From Idiomarina xiamenensis 10-D-4 (GTDB lineage Bacteria; Pseudomonadota; Gammaproteobacteria; Enterobacterales; Alteromonadaceae), in the NCBI RefSeq assembly GCF_000299895.1, contig NZ_AMRG01000005.1:124001-188000 (forward strand): a stretch of 64,000 nucleotides of DNA, written 5' to 3'. Shown piece after piece: positions 26,232 through 35,108 of this stretch. Positions within the stretch are counted from its first letter, which is position 1. Every line of letters begins with the position of its first letter. The position numbers and the translations under genes are program-made. Under the pieces are notes generated by a model. The model was not told where the DNA came from. It did no database searches and worked only from the letters and a program-made list of their open reading frames with translations.

Positions 26232-26672
26232 TTAGTTATTCATGTACCATTTATCGTCGATCTTCTTCAGCGGTAATTCAGAGGTATCATCACCACGTTT
26301 GGTGGTGATTAGGGCCGTTTTTCCGTCTTCGCTGACATCAACGTTTTCAACGGTAATGGTGGCGTTATTGGCGCGATTCATATCGTCTTCGAGCATTTTA
26401 GCGGCAAAAGTTTTACCATCCATGTTGTCAAATTGCGCTTCGCTAACGCCTAGCTTTTTCGCTAAAATCGTTTTCATCGGTGCGTTCTGGCGCATTTTAT
26501 CAAGCTGCTGCTCGATTTGTTCAATAGACGGTTCGCTCATGTACTCGACGACACAATTATAATCTTGGTCATTCATGCAAGTGACAATGTTTTCGGCGGC
26601 TTCTTTGGCGCTTTCGCTGCCACAGCCGGCCAGTACCAGTAGGGCTGCAGGTAATAACAGTAATTTTTTCAT
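26232..26672 (-). CDS. Small predicted lipoprotein, DUF4878-like
   Basis: 146 residues from the ATG with AAAGGA 10 bp before it; a longer in-frame extension lacks any site. The signal peptide ends in the lipobox LAGC. The rest has a helical half and a C-terminal beta half finishing with LPLKKIDDKWYMNN, the ending seen in NTF2-like/DUF4878 lipoproteins. Two Cys (VTCMNDQDYNC) could form a disulfide. Function unknown. A perfect 15-bp palindrome lies 41-55 bp upstream of the start. Confidence 0.65.
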   Translation of the reverse strand: MKKLLLLPAALLVLAGCGSESAKEAAENIVTCMNDQDYNCVVEYMSEPSIEQIEQQLDKMRQNAPMKTILAKKLGVSEAQFDNMDGKTFAAKMLEDDMNRANNATITVENVDVSEDGKTALITTKRGDDTSELPLKKIDDKWYMNN

Positions 26673-26712
26673 GCTAATTGTTCCTTTATCGTTGATGATA
26701 TCCCTATCACTA

Positions 26713-26727
26713 CCACGATCATCGTGG
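26713..26727. promoter_or_regulatory. 15-bp perfect palindrome CCACGATCATCGTGG
   Basis: The 7-bp arms CCACGAT and ATCGTGG around a central C stand 41 bp upstream of the lipoprotein ATG, in its promoter region. No T run follows in either direction, so an operator is more likely than a terminator. No regulator is recognised. Confidence 0.4.
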
Positions 26728-26907
26728 CTGACCCGCGAAGATGTATCCTTAAGCGCGGCGCATAGGTTTGGTTGAATCCTATATAGGGTGCCATTAAGAC
26801 GTTGATATTTATAGGTGTATAACACAGTTTTTCGTTAAGATGGGTTAAAAATAAAGCCTTATCGTGAGCATCGCTGCACGGTGGTCAATGCAAGGGGAGT
26901 GTGAGTC

Positions 26908-28116
26908 ATGGCATTAACCGTATTAATTGCGCCCGATTCTTTTAAAGAAAGCCTATCGGCACTGGCGGTCTGTGAGGCGATTAGCGCCGGTATTCAGCGT
27001 GCTGACCCGGACGTGACTTGTCTCTCGCTGCCGCTAGCGGATGGCGGCGAGGGTACGGTGGATGCGTTGCTGGCCGCTCACGCCGACAGCGCACAGCGAT
27101 ATCAGAGCTGGGTGCAGGGGCCAATCAGCAACAACGATGACGACGTTAATTCAGTATGCGCCAGTTGGGGAGCATTTTCATCGACCGACAATGGCGTGGT
27201 AGACACGGCGGTTATAGAAACCGCGGCAGCGTCGGGTCTGGCATTAGTCGCGGCGCAGCAGCGTGATGCTTTGGCGGCCAGCAGTTATGGTACCGGTCAA
27301 TTGTTGCGCGAAGCACTTAAATTGCCGCAGCTAAAACATATTGTGCTGGGGTTGGGCGGAAGCGCCAGCAGCGATGGCGGTGCCGGTTTGCTGCAAGCCT
27401 TGGGGGCGGTGCTCTATGACGACGATGAGCAGCCGCTCGAGCAAGGCATCGGCGGTGGAGCCTTAGCACGTTGTGCCCGCATCGATTGGCAAGGTATTTA
27501 CGACGACCCAATCAGTTCACGTATTTTTAGTGTTGACGTCGAGCTGTTATGCGATGTCAGCAATCCGTTGTTGGGTGAGCAAGGTAGTGTTGCCGTGTTT
27601 GCGCCGCAAAAGGGAGCAAATAGTCAACAACAAGCGCAATTAGAAGCGGCGTTAACGCGCTATAATCAAGCCCTAGTACAAGCTTGTGGACGTGACGTTT
27701 GTGATATACCTGGCGCGGGTGCTGCGGGTGGTATCGCTGCGGCATTGCTGGCACTGTGTCAGGCGCATATAAGCGGCGGTATTGATCGAGTTCTAGCGCA
27801 ACTGAATTTTGACCGTTTGCTACAGCAAGCCGATTTGGTTATTACCGGTGAGGGCCGCATCGACAGCCAGAGCCTGCAAGGCAAAGTACCGATTGGCGTT
27901 GCTCAACGAGCACAGCAAGCCGGTAAGCCGGTGATCGCGTTAGTCGGCGCTTATCAGGGTGAGTTAAGCGCGTTTTATGAGCAGGGCATCAGCGCCGTGT
28001 TTAGTGTGGTTGATGGCCCCGCTGAGCTATCGCAAGCGCTGCGCAGCGGCGCTGTGAATGTAAGTCGTTGCGCAGAAAACTTGATGCGTAGTCTGCGCTT
28101 AGCGCTGCCACACTAA
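26908..28116 (+). CDS. Glycerate kinase, GarK/GlxK family
   Basis: 402 residues, slightly longer than the 380 usual for class II glycerate kinases. Signatures are LIAPDSFKESLSA at the N-terminus, LPLADGGEGTVDALLAA, LGLGGSASSDGGAGLLQALGA and VITGEGRIDSQSLQGKVP. It phosphorylates D-glycerate to 2-phosphoglycerate (GarK/GlxK type), feeding glycolysis. The neighbours do not reveal the source of glycerate: no glyoxylate carboligase or tartronate semialdehyde reductase is near. GGGGAG precedes the ATG. It is convergent with the channel gene. Confidence 0.93.
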   Translation: MALTVLIAPDSFKESLSALAVCEAISAGIQRADPDVTCLSLPLADGGEGTVDALLAAHADSAQRYQSWVQGPISNNDDDVNSVCASWGAFSSTDNGVVDTAVIETAAASGLALVAAQQRDALAASSYGTGQLLREALKLPQLKHIVLGLGGSASSDGGAGLLQALGAVLYDDDEQPLEQGIGGGALARCARIDWQGIYDDPISSRIFSVDVELLCDVSNPLLGEQGSVAVFAPQKGANSQQQAQLEAALTRYNQALVQACGRDVCDIPGAGAAGGIAAALLALCQAHISGGIDRVLAQLNFDRLLQQADLVITGEGRIDSQSLQGKVPIGVAQRAQQAGKPVIALVGAYQGELSAFYEQGISAVFSVVDGPAELSQALRSGAVNVSRCAENLMRSLRLALPH

Positions 28117-28133
28117 CGTTGCTTGCGCGGCTG

Positions 28134-28979
28134 CTAATCTGCCGCTGGCGTTTTTTTATCGTCAACGGCGCTAGCCGCTGAGGATGATTGTTGCTGCAGC
28201 AGCGCTTTTAGCGCGATAATTTCGTTGTGCAAATCGGCGATAGTCGGCTGTTTGTCTTCAGGGTTTTTCAATAAGCGCTCTCTGGCATGCTCTTGTTCCA
28301 TGACGTTCACCACGATGCCGATGACCATATTTAAAAACGCAAACGCGGTTAAAAAGATAAAACTCATGTAGTACAACCAGCTCCAGCCGTACACGTCCAT
28401 GGTCTCGTACTGAATATCGGTCCAGTCTTCAAAGGTCATGATACGGAATAGCGTTAGCATCGAAATGGCAATATCGCCCCACAAATCGGGATTAATATCG
28501 GCAAAAATGTAGCTACCGATGGCGGCGTAAATATAAAAAATGATGAACATCAGCAACAGCACATAACCCAACTGTGGTAGGGCTTTTAACAACGAGTTAA
28601 TTAACACCCGTAATTCTGGCACCACCGACACCATTCGCAGTACCCGAAACACCCGCACTAGGCGAGCGAGCAACGCCATTTCACTGTCTTGAACCGGAAT
28701 CAAACTGATCACCACCACCAAGGTGTCGAAGATATTCCAGCCCTTTTTAAAGAAGTGTCGTTTATCGTCATCGGCTAAAAAGCGAATGCTGATTTCGAGC
28801 AAAAAGAACACAGTAATGAAGACATCCAACAGTGCGGTTAACGACATCGCTGAGGCCGGTAATTCGTAGGTTTTTGCGCCAATTTCTAACGCCGAAATGA
28901 TGATCACCGCGACCACGGCAAATTCGAACACACGATTATCTTTTAACTTCACCAAACGCGATTGCAACGACTCAAACAT
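28134..28979 (-). CDS. Voltage-gated sodium channel homologue (NaChBac family)
   Basis: 281 residues, one six-helix unit as in NaChBac and NavMs. S4 has four arginines at three-residue steps (R106, R109, R112, R115). The selectivity filter is TFEDWTD (182-188), then S6 with FAFLNMVIGIVVNVM and a C-terminal helix (TIADLHNEIIALKALLQQQ) fitting the four-helix bundle of the tetramer. Known Na+ filters of the family read TLESWAS or TLESWSM. The extra acids D185 and D188 here resemble Ca2+-type filters, so permeation of Ca2+ is possible. I use the ATG of MFESLQ; an upstream TTG is possible. Confidence 0.93.
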   Translation of the reverse strand: MFESLQSRLVKLKDNRVFEFAVVAVIIISALEIGAKTYELPASAMSLTALLDVFITVFFLLEISIRFLADDDKRHFFKKGWNIFDTLVVVISLIPVQDSEMALLARLVRVFRVLRMVSVVPELRVLINSLLKALPQLGYVLLLMFIIFYIYAAIGSYIFADINPDLWGDIAISMLTLFRIMTFEDWTDIQYETMDVYGWSWLYYMSFIFLTAFAFLNMVIGIVVNVMEQEHARERLLKNPEDKQPTIADLHNEIIALKALLQQQSSSAASAVDDKKTPAAD

Positions 28980-29057
28980 ACAGGCACCCAGACAGTTGCT
29001 GATACGAACCAAAGCTGGCGATTATACAACGAACCAAGCGGCGCGCTAGGCGGCCAT

Positions 29058-29080
29058 AAAAAAAGCAGCCAAATGGCCGC
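29058..29080 (-). terminator. Terminator after the unrecognised helical gene (minus strand)
   Basis: Read on the minus strand, GCGGCC and GGCTGC pair (one G-U) around ATTT, followed by seven T. It begins 10 bp after the stop of the upstream minus-strand gene and isolates the channel gene. Confidence 0.7.
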
Positions 29081-29089
29081 CGCTTATCG

Positions 29090-29869
29090 TTACTCAGGCG
29101 TTAATCGATAGCCCTCATAGCGTTCCAGTAACTGTTTTAGCTCACCAACGATGCCTTGAACGCTATAGCTATAGTTCAAAAACTTAGATCGAACCTGATC
29201 TCGCTTATCGGTCATCTGCAAACCTTTTTCGACTAACGTAAGGATCTGATCTCTGAGGCTGCACATGTAATCGGTGTTTTCGAGCAGTTTGACGTATCGG
29301 CTAAAGCATCCGGACTCCACCTCAGGCCATAATTTAAAGCTATTACGGCTGCTAATACGCCAGTTCTTTATGTAGCCGAACTGTTCATCAAGCGCTGCCT
29401 GCACTGCTGTCCATTCTTCTGCGGATAAGCCTTTATGCAATTGCGTATCTAAATACGACTGTAAATCGGCTAGTCGGTTTCGTGGGGAGGTTGCTCGCGG
29501 ATTTGCAAATGCACGCAGCGATATCGGCTGATGACGTATTGTTTCAAAGTCGCTGAACCAGGTGACTAACTTCCGCAGTATGTCATCGATCTGCGTATGT
29601 AGTTGCTCGATTTTATCATCGGATGTCTGCACATAATGTGCTTCCTTATCAGAAATAATCGCCGATAGTTGTCTCTGTGTTATGGCCAGCGCGTAACGCG
29701 CATATTGATCCGCGAGTTCCTTTTCTCTAGGGCTGCTTGAGGCTTCAATAAATTCGGCGGCGTTAAGCAGCTCGGTGTATGCTTGCTCTGATTGCTTGTT
29801 ATTGAGCAATGTTAGTGCCGCGTGTCCAGCTTGCAATAGCCGCTCTTCGATCGTGAACGAGATTGTCAT
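29090..29869 (-). CDS. Unrecognised all-helical protein
   Basis: 259 residues with no signal peptide or membrane segment. It looks almost wholly alpha-helical, with heptad-like stretches around IEQLHTQIDDILRKLVTWF and GIVGELKQLLERYEGY. I do not recognise a family or catalytic motif. Its ATG overlaps the TAA of the DUF3617 gene (TAATG), so translation is probably coupled. A longer start at a GTG inside the upstream gene is possible but less likely. It ends in a good terminator. The partner is exported while this protein appears cytoplasmic, so the pairing is unexplained. Confidence 0.65.
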   Translation of the reverse strand: MTISFTIEERLLQAGHAALTLLNNKQSEQAYTELLNAAEFIEASSSPREKELADQYARYALAITQRQLSAIISDKEAHYVQTSDDKIEQLHTQIDDILRKLVTWFSDFETIRHQPISLRAFANPRATSPRNRLADLQSYLDTQLHKGLSAEEWTAVQAALDEQFGYIKNWRISSRNSFKLWPEVESGCFSRYVKLLENTDYMCSLRDQILTLVEKGLQMTDKRDQVRSKFLNYSYSVQGIVGELKQLLERYEGYRLTPE

Positions 29870-30327
29870 TATTGCTCGCCGTGCGGGCACTGAGCGGCCA
29901 CCCAGCGGGCCTCTTGGTAAGTGGTTAGAGTGGCGTCGCCGCTGGTCTGCATGGTGCTGGAGTAGTGGGTACTGTCGTGAATCGTGACTTTGCCGCTTAA
30001 GCTAAGCAAGCGCTCGCCGCGCTGGCATTGCGCCGATGTCACAATGGCATCACCGTCGCGCTCAATGCTCATTTCTGTGCAGTCTAACTGCTGCCAACGC
30101 TTACGCATCGCCAGCGTCATATCCGCTGCATCCTCGGCCGACACACATTGCGCCAGCGTCTTCTCGCGCTTGAGCTGTTCAGGCAACTGCTCGCTGTCCA
30201 TAGACTGCGTGATCTGCCACAAACCGGGCTTAATGTCCGCCGCTAACGCAGGAGTTGAGAGCATTGCCGTTAGCGACAAAACCAACGCTTTTACCGCGCT
30301 GCCATACCAGTATTGATGTTTATCCAT
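29869..30327 (-). CDS. Secreted DUF3617 family protein
   Basis: 152 residues. A signal peptide ends in ALA (cleavage near residue 29), followed by DIKPGLWQITQSMDSE, the DUF3617 opening. Cys residues at CVSAEDA, LDCTEM, AQCQRG and AAQCPHG could form two disulfides in the periplasm. Family function is unknown; members are predicted periplasmic beta-barrel-like domains. GAGGAA stands before the ATG. It lies 70 bp after gor and is coupled to the following unrecognised gene. Confidence 0.78.
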   Translation of the reverse strand: MDKHQYWYGSAVKALVLSLTAMLSTPALAADIKPGLWQITQSMDSEQLPEQLKREKTLAQCVSAEDAADMTLAMRKRWQQLDCTEMSIERDGDAIVTSAQCQRGERLLSLSGKVTIHDSTHYSSTMQTSGDATLTTYQEARWVAAQCPHGEQ

Positions 30328-30397
30328 AAATTCCTCTTAAGCAACGTATGGGGAGTTTCTGAAAAACAAGTCAGTATCAGCACCTGTTACATGCTAC

Positions 30398-31750
30398 TTA
30401 GCGCAGCGTCACAAACTCCTCGGCAGAGGTCGGATGCAGGGCGACGGTGTTGTCGAAGTCGGCTTTAGTGGCGCCCATGTTCATGGCGACGGCGAAGCCT
30501 TGTAAGATTTCGTCCATGCCTTCACCGATGCCGTGAATGCCGATGACCTTTTCTTCTTTACCGACACAAATCAGTTTGAAGTAGCTTAACGCGCGATACG
30601 GCGTGACCGCATTGTACATGGCGGCAAACGAGGATTTGTAAATCTTCAATTGTTGCTCGCCATATTTAACCTTGGCTTCTTCTTCGGTCAGGCCGACGGT
30701 GCCGATGGTGGGGTGACTGAACACCACGGTCGGGATATTTTCATAATTAAAGTGGGCGTTTGGCTTATTATTGAACAAGCGTTCGGCTAACTGGCGACCG
30801 GCTTTAATGGCGACCGGCGTTAACTGTGCCCGACCGGTGATATCGCCGACAGCGTAGATACCTTGCACGTTGGTGTTTTGGTACAAATCGGTGCGAATAT
30901 AGCCATCGCTATCGACGTCGACACCGGTGCATTCGATGTTAATTTTATCGGTCGCGGGTACGCGGCCAATGGCCCACACCAAACAATCAAAGCCGCTATA
31001 GCTATCGCCGTTGGTAAAATGCAGGGTGAGCGTACCATCGTCGGCTTGCTCGACTTTGTCGATGGTGCACTGGGTATGTAAGTGCTGGCCGTCTTGCGCC
31101 ATGCGCTCCAATAAGCCGTCGGTGATATCGCGGTCAAAATCACGCAGCGGACGGTCATGGCGCACAAACAAGTGAGATTCGGTGCCTAAATGATGGAATA
31201 CGCCGGCGATTTCGACGGCAATATAACCAGCACCGATGACGGCAGCCTTTTTCGGTTGCTCGGTTAAGGCAAAAAAGCCATCAGAGTCGATGCCTAACTC
31301 GGCGCCTTTAACGTCAGGGATCATCGGCCGACCGCCAGTGGCGATGGTAATGTGGTCCGCGGTGATTTGCTCACCGTTGACTTCCACCGTGTGGTTGTCG
31401 ACAAACTTAGCAAAACCCTCGATGTATTCCACGCCGTTGTTCTGGAAACCGCGATGGTAGCCGCCGTGAATTCGCTCAATGTAAGCCTCGCGATTGTTGA
31501 CCATGGTGGCCCAATCAAACGCTTGCTGTTCGACCTTAAAGCCGTAGGCTTGTGAATATTTGATTGCTTCGGCAACGTGAGCGCCATACCACATGACTTT
31601 TTTCGGCACGCAGCCGACGTTGACGCAGGTACCACCGACACTGTTGGCCTCGATGACTGCCGCTTTAGCGCCGTGCATGGCGGCACGGTTAGCCGAGGCG
31701 ATACCGCCACTACCTGCACCAATACTTAAATAGTCATAATGTCTGCTCAT
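30398..31750 (-). CDS. gor: Glutathione-disulfide reductase
   Basis: 450 residues, the same length as E. coli Gor. FAD is bound by the N-terminal [14 protein letters not shown] loop. The redox disulfide is [13 protein letters not shown] (Cys pair near 42 and 47). NADPH is bound by the [13 protein letters not shown] loop, and the C-terminal [12 protein letters not shown] supplies the active-site His-Glu pair from the partner subunit. It keeps glutathione reduced using NADPH. AGGAG stands before the ATG. It is divergent from the YgjP-type gene. Confidence 0.96.
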   Translation of the reverse strand: MSRHYDYLSIGAGSGGIASANRAAMHGAKAAVIEANSVGGTCVNVGCVPKKVMWYGAHVAEAIKYSQAYGFKVEQQAFDWATMVNNREAYIERIHGGYHRGFQNNGVEYIEGFAKFVDNHTVEVNGEQITADHITIATGGRPMIPDVKGAELGIDSDGFFALTEQPKKAAVIGAGYIAVEIAGVFHHLGTESHLFVRHDRPLRDFDRDITDGLLERMAQDGQHLHTQCTIDKVEQADDGTLTLHFTNGDSYSGFDCLVWAIGRVPATDKINIECTGVDVDSDGYIRTDLYQNTNVQGIYAVGDITGRAQLTPVAIKAGRQLAERLFNNKPNAHFNYENIPTVVFSHPTIGTVGLTEEEAKVKYGEQQLKIYKSSFAAMYNAVTPYRALSYFKLICVGKEEKVIGIHGIGEGMDEILQGFAVAMNMGATKADFDNTVALHPTSAEEFVTLR

Positions 31751-31921
31751 TGGTTACTCCTGTTTTGCCTCAACAACGAGCTAAACTGATTGGCGTCCGT
31801 TCATCGGCCGCCGTGACGTTGTTATGATGGCTTAAATCGACTTGCAAGAAAGTGCTAGTATGTTGGCGTAATTTCAGTACGCTTGCAATTTTTCAGGCGC
31901 GATATCAGCACGGATTATTCG

Positions 31922-32629
31922 ATGGACCTCATCTATTCTATCAATCGCAGTCGCCGCCGCCGCAACTTAGCCATTCAAGTTCGGCAGGGTGAAGTGCGGG
32001 TATTAGCACCACAGCGCTTGAGTACTGCGCATATCGAACAGTTTGTGCAAAGCAAGCAAGCGTGGATACGCGGCCATTTACAACGCCAGCAACAACAGCA
32101 GGCGCGCCTAGCACTGCGCAACTGGTGTGATGGTGAAACGCTACAATGGCTGGGGCAGCCGCTGCGTTTAACCTTATCCAGCGGCATGCCAAGTAGTTGC
32201 CAAGCCAGCGCTAACGAGCTGCAGGTGCGCTTATCGCCACGGGTAAAAAATCGGCAAGCACAGACCCAAAAACGCGTTGAAGATTGGTATAAAGCGCAAG
32301 CTCAGCAGTGGTTAGATAGCTTTGCTGCGCATTGGCAGCAACAAGCCGCCGCTTGGCAACCGCAACAATGGCAAGTAGCAAGTTTCACCGCTAAATGGGG
32401 CTGCTGTACCGCGAACGGCCGTCTACGATTGAACTGGCGCTTATGGTTAGCGCCAGAGTGGGTGGTGCGTTACGTGGTGATACACGAGTTGTGTCATTTG
32501 CGCCATTTTAACCATAGTCGCGCATTTTGGCGCTTAGTCGAGCAGCTCGAGCCGGATTACCGCGATGCCGAACGTTGGTTAAAAGAAAACGGCGGTAGCA
32601 TACTGGACCGCCGTTTTCTGGCTTACTGA
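31922..32629 (+). CDS. YgjP-type M48-like metal-dependent hydrolase
   Basis: 235 residues from the first ATG; an upstream TTG would add 13. The zincin motif HELCHLRHFNHS lies near the C-terminus, with a downstream acid in the FWRLVEQLEPDY segment, and KWGCCTANGRLRLNWRL precedes it, as in YgjP/DUF45 proteins. E. coli YgjP has been described as a UTP pyrophosphatase, while the fold (SprT/WLM-like) is that of peptidases, so the substrate here is open. It converges with the S9 peptidase gene, leaving 10 bp. Confidence 0.85.
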   Translation: MDLIYSINRSRRRRNLAIQVRQGEVRVLAPQRLSTAHIEQFVQSKQAWIRGHLQRQQQQQARLALRNWCDGETLQWLGQPLRLTLSSGMPSSCQASANELQVRLSPRVKNRQAQTQKRVEDWYKAQAQQWLDSFAAHWQQQAAAWQPQQWQVASFTAKWGCCTANGRLRLNWRLWLAPEWVVRYVVIHELCHLRHFNHSRAFWRLVEQLEPDYRDAERWLKENGGSILDRRFLAY

Positions 32630-32639
32630 TTATTGTCGG

Positions 32640-34949
32640 TTAACGGCCACCCGCAGGCAGGTGTTGATGAACAAAGTCGGTCATCATCGTACGCAGGTGT
32701 AAGGTTGTGCCCTTACCCTCGTAAATGCCGTGACTACGATTCGGGTAGGCAAAAAAGTCAAACTGCTTGCCCGCCTCAATGAGCTTATTAACTAAGCGTT
32801 CACTGCCTTGAAAATGCACGTTATCGTCGCCGGTGCCGTGTACCAAAAGCAGATCACCTTGTAAGTTTTCAGCGTGCGTGATGGCGGATGTCTCGCGGTA
32901 GCGGTCGGCTGACTCTGGCAACAGGCCCGAATAGCGTTCTTGATAAATGGTGTCGTACAGGGTTAAGTCCGGTACCGGTGCTAACGCCATACCCATGTTA
33001 TAGCTATCGGGGTAGCGGAATAAGGCATTCAGCGTCTGTGAACCGCCGCCGCTGTGTCCCCAAATACCCACGCGGTTGCTATCGATAAACGACCAACGCT
33101 CGCGCATGGCTTGCAGTGCATCAAACTGGTCGCGCACGGTCACCACACCCAAGTTCTTATAAATTGAGCGGCGCCAATCGAAACCACGTGGTGACTTGGT
33201 GCCACGGTTGTCGATAGACGCGACAATGTAGCCTTGTTGCGTCAGCATGGTATGCCAAAGTTGCGTACTGCCGCCCCACTTGTCGGCCACAGTCTGCCCC
33301 CAAGGTTCACCATAGACGTAAAACAAAATGGGGTATTGCTTATTGGGGTCAAAGTCGACCGGCTTCATTAGCATGCCGTCCAGTTGCAAACCGTCGCGCG
33401 CTGCAACCTGAAAAAACTCTACCGGTTGCTTAGCAATGGCGTCCACTGCTTGCTGTACCTTGTCGTTGTTAACCACGCGACGTAGACGGCGGTGCTCGGG
33501 CAGGCTCACCATATCCACCTGCGGCACTTTATCGATAGCCGAGTAAGTGTGCAGTGCGTAGGCGCCGTCTTGAGCCACGCTGTAGCTATGAGTACCCGGT
33601 TGATCGGGAGTTAAACGCTCTAATTTACCGCTGCCGTCTAAACTAGCGCGGAATAAGTAGCGTTGCAGCGGCGATTCGGGTGAGGCGATAAAGTATACCC
33701 AGCCGCCGGCCTCATCGATACGTGAGACTTCGACGACATCCCAGTTACCGCGGGTGATCGCGCTTAAGCGACCGCTGTCTTTGTCGACGCTGTATAAATG
33801 ACGGTAGCCGCTACGCTCGCTGAGCCAGGTAAAACGCTTACCGTTATCTAAAAACATCACATCGTCGACGTATTCCGCCCACGAATCGGTTTTTTCACTC
33901 AATAGCGTGTGCACTTCACCGCTGTTAGCGTCGGCTAAAAATGCCACGTTGACGTCTTGTTTGCGGGTCAATTGCTGGATCAACAATTGCTCGCTGTTAC
34001 CCGCCCATTGCATACGTACCAGATAATGCTGGCGCGCATCGCCAGGAATTTTCATCCAGGTGGTATCGCCACCGTTAGCGGCAACCACACCGATACGCAT
34101 GGCGGCGTTGGTTTCGCCGACTTTTGGATAAGGAAACTGTTTTAGGGTTGGATACAGCTGATCGGTATTGTTGATCATGGTAAACAGCGGCGTGCCAGCG
34201 GTGTCTAACTGCCAATAGGCGATTTGTTGACCGTCGTCGCTCCAGCGAAAGCCGTCGCGTAAAAAGAATTCTTCTTCGTTGACCCAGTCAAAGGTACCGT
34301 TGACGATGCTGTCGCTACCATCATCCGTCAGCGCTTTAATACTCAAGTCGTCTAGCTGTTGCACGTAGATGTTATTGTGCATAACGTATGCAACACGCTG
34401 GCCTTGCGGGTCAAATTTGGCGAACTGTAAGCTCGATGCGGGCGCGTCACCACCCAATTGTAATAACCGACCGCTGTCGCGGAACAGCACCCAATAGTCG
34501 CCCAGCGTATGGGTACGCCACGAACGTTTGGTGTTGGTGAAAATCAGTAGCTTGCTGTCGTCGGCTGACCATTGATAATCGGCGATTTTTAACGCTTGAT
34601 CGGCGCCTTTTGGCGTTAATTGGGCGGCGCTGACTAACACCGTACGAGCATTGCTTTGCGGATGATAGCGAACAATATCTTGGCCCTTGCCTTGCTGACT
34701 GTCTTCTAGCAAGGTGTAACCCGAACCATCAGCCAACCAGCGCACTGGCGTGGCGCTTTTAACTTGATAGGTGTCGCTGTCATAAATACTGGCTAAGGTT
34801 AGTGCTGTACCTGATTTGCTCAAGTTGCTCGCCGTGGCGGTGGCCTGTTGGCTACTACTGGGTTGACTGCTGCAGGCTGCAACCGTGAGGCCAACGGCTG
34901 ACACCGCGGCCACGCGCACTATCGCTTGCAGCATAGAACGGATAAACAT
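32640..34949 (-). CDS. S9 family prolyl oligopeptidase, dipeptidyl-peptidase IV-like lipoprotein
   Basis: 769 residues. A lipoprotein signal peptide ends in VAAC (about residue 26). An N-terminal eight-bladed propeller domain (DPPIV_N) is followed by the alpha/beta hydrolase domain. The nucleophile is S633 in GHSGGGSQT, with the acid in HGTGDDNVH and His in NRSHGIYEG near the end. DPP-IV enzymes remove X-Pro dipeptides. The lipid anchor puts this one in the periplasm or on the outer membrane, consistent with peptide scavenging. Oligopeptidase A lies divergently upstream, so a second peptidase is adjacent, although that one is cytoplasmic. Confidence 0.93.
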   Translation of the reverse strand: MFIRSMLQAIVRVAAVSAVGLTVAACSSQPSSSQQATATASNLSKSGTALTLASIYDSDTYQVKSATPVRWLADGSGYTLLEDSQQGKGQDIVRYHPQSNARTVLVSAAQLTPKGADQALKIADYQWSADDSKLLIFTNTKRSWRTHTLGDYWVLFRDSGRLLQLGGDAPASSLQFAKFDPQGQRVAYVMHNNIYVQQLDDLSIKALTDDGSDSIVNGTFDWVNEEEFFLRDGFRWSDDGQQIAYWQLDTAGTPLFTMINNTDQLYPTLKQFPYPKVGETNAAMRIGVVAANGGDTTWMKIPGDARQHYLVRMQWAGNSEQLLIQQLTRKQDVNVAFLADANSGEVHTLLSEKTDSWAEYVDDVMFLDNGKRFTWLSERSGYRHLYSVDKDSGRLSAITRGNWDVVEVSRIDEAGGWVYFIASPESPLQRYLFRASLDGSGKLERLTPDQPGTHSYSVAQDGAYALHTYSAIDKVPQVDMVSLPEHRRLRRVVNNDKVQQAVDAIAKQPVEFFQVAARDGLQLDGMLMKPVDFDPNKQYPILFYVYGEPWGQTVADKWGGSTQLWHTMLTQQGYIVASIDNRGTKSPRGFDWRRSIYKNLGVVTVRDQFDALQAMRERWSFIDSNRVGIWGHSGGGSQTLNALFRYPDSYNMGMALAPVPDLTLYDTIYQERYSGLLPESADRYRETSAITHAENLQGDLLLVHGTGDDNVHFQGSERLVNKLIEAGKQFDFFAYPNRSHGIYEGKGTTLHLRTMMTDFVHQHLPAGGR

Positions 34950-35108
34950 ATCAACTTCCTTTTCATTATTGTTTGCACGATCAGTTTAACCTAATTCAGC
35001 GCTTGTCGCAGTGCTTGATTTATGCGCATACAGAGCGCTTGAAAAACGCCGTGATCGGCCGCATGTTAACAGCTATTGCTAATCAGATTTAACTATAATG
35101 AGGTCGCT

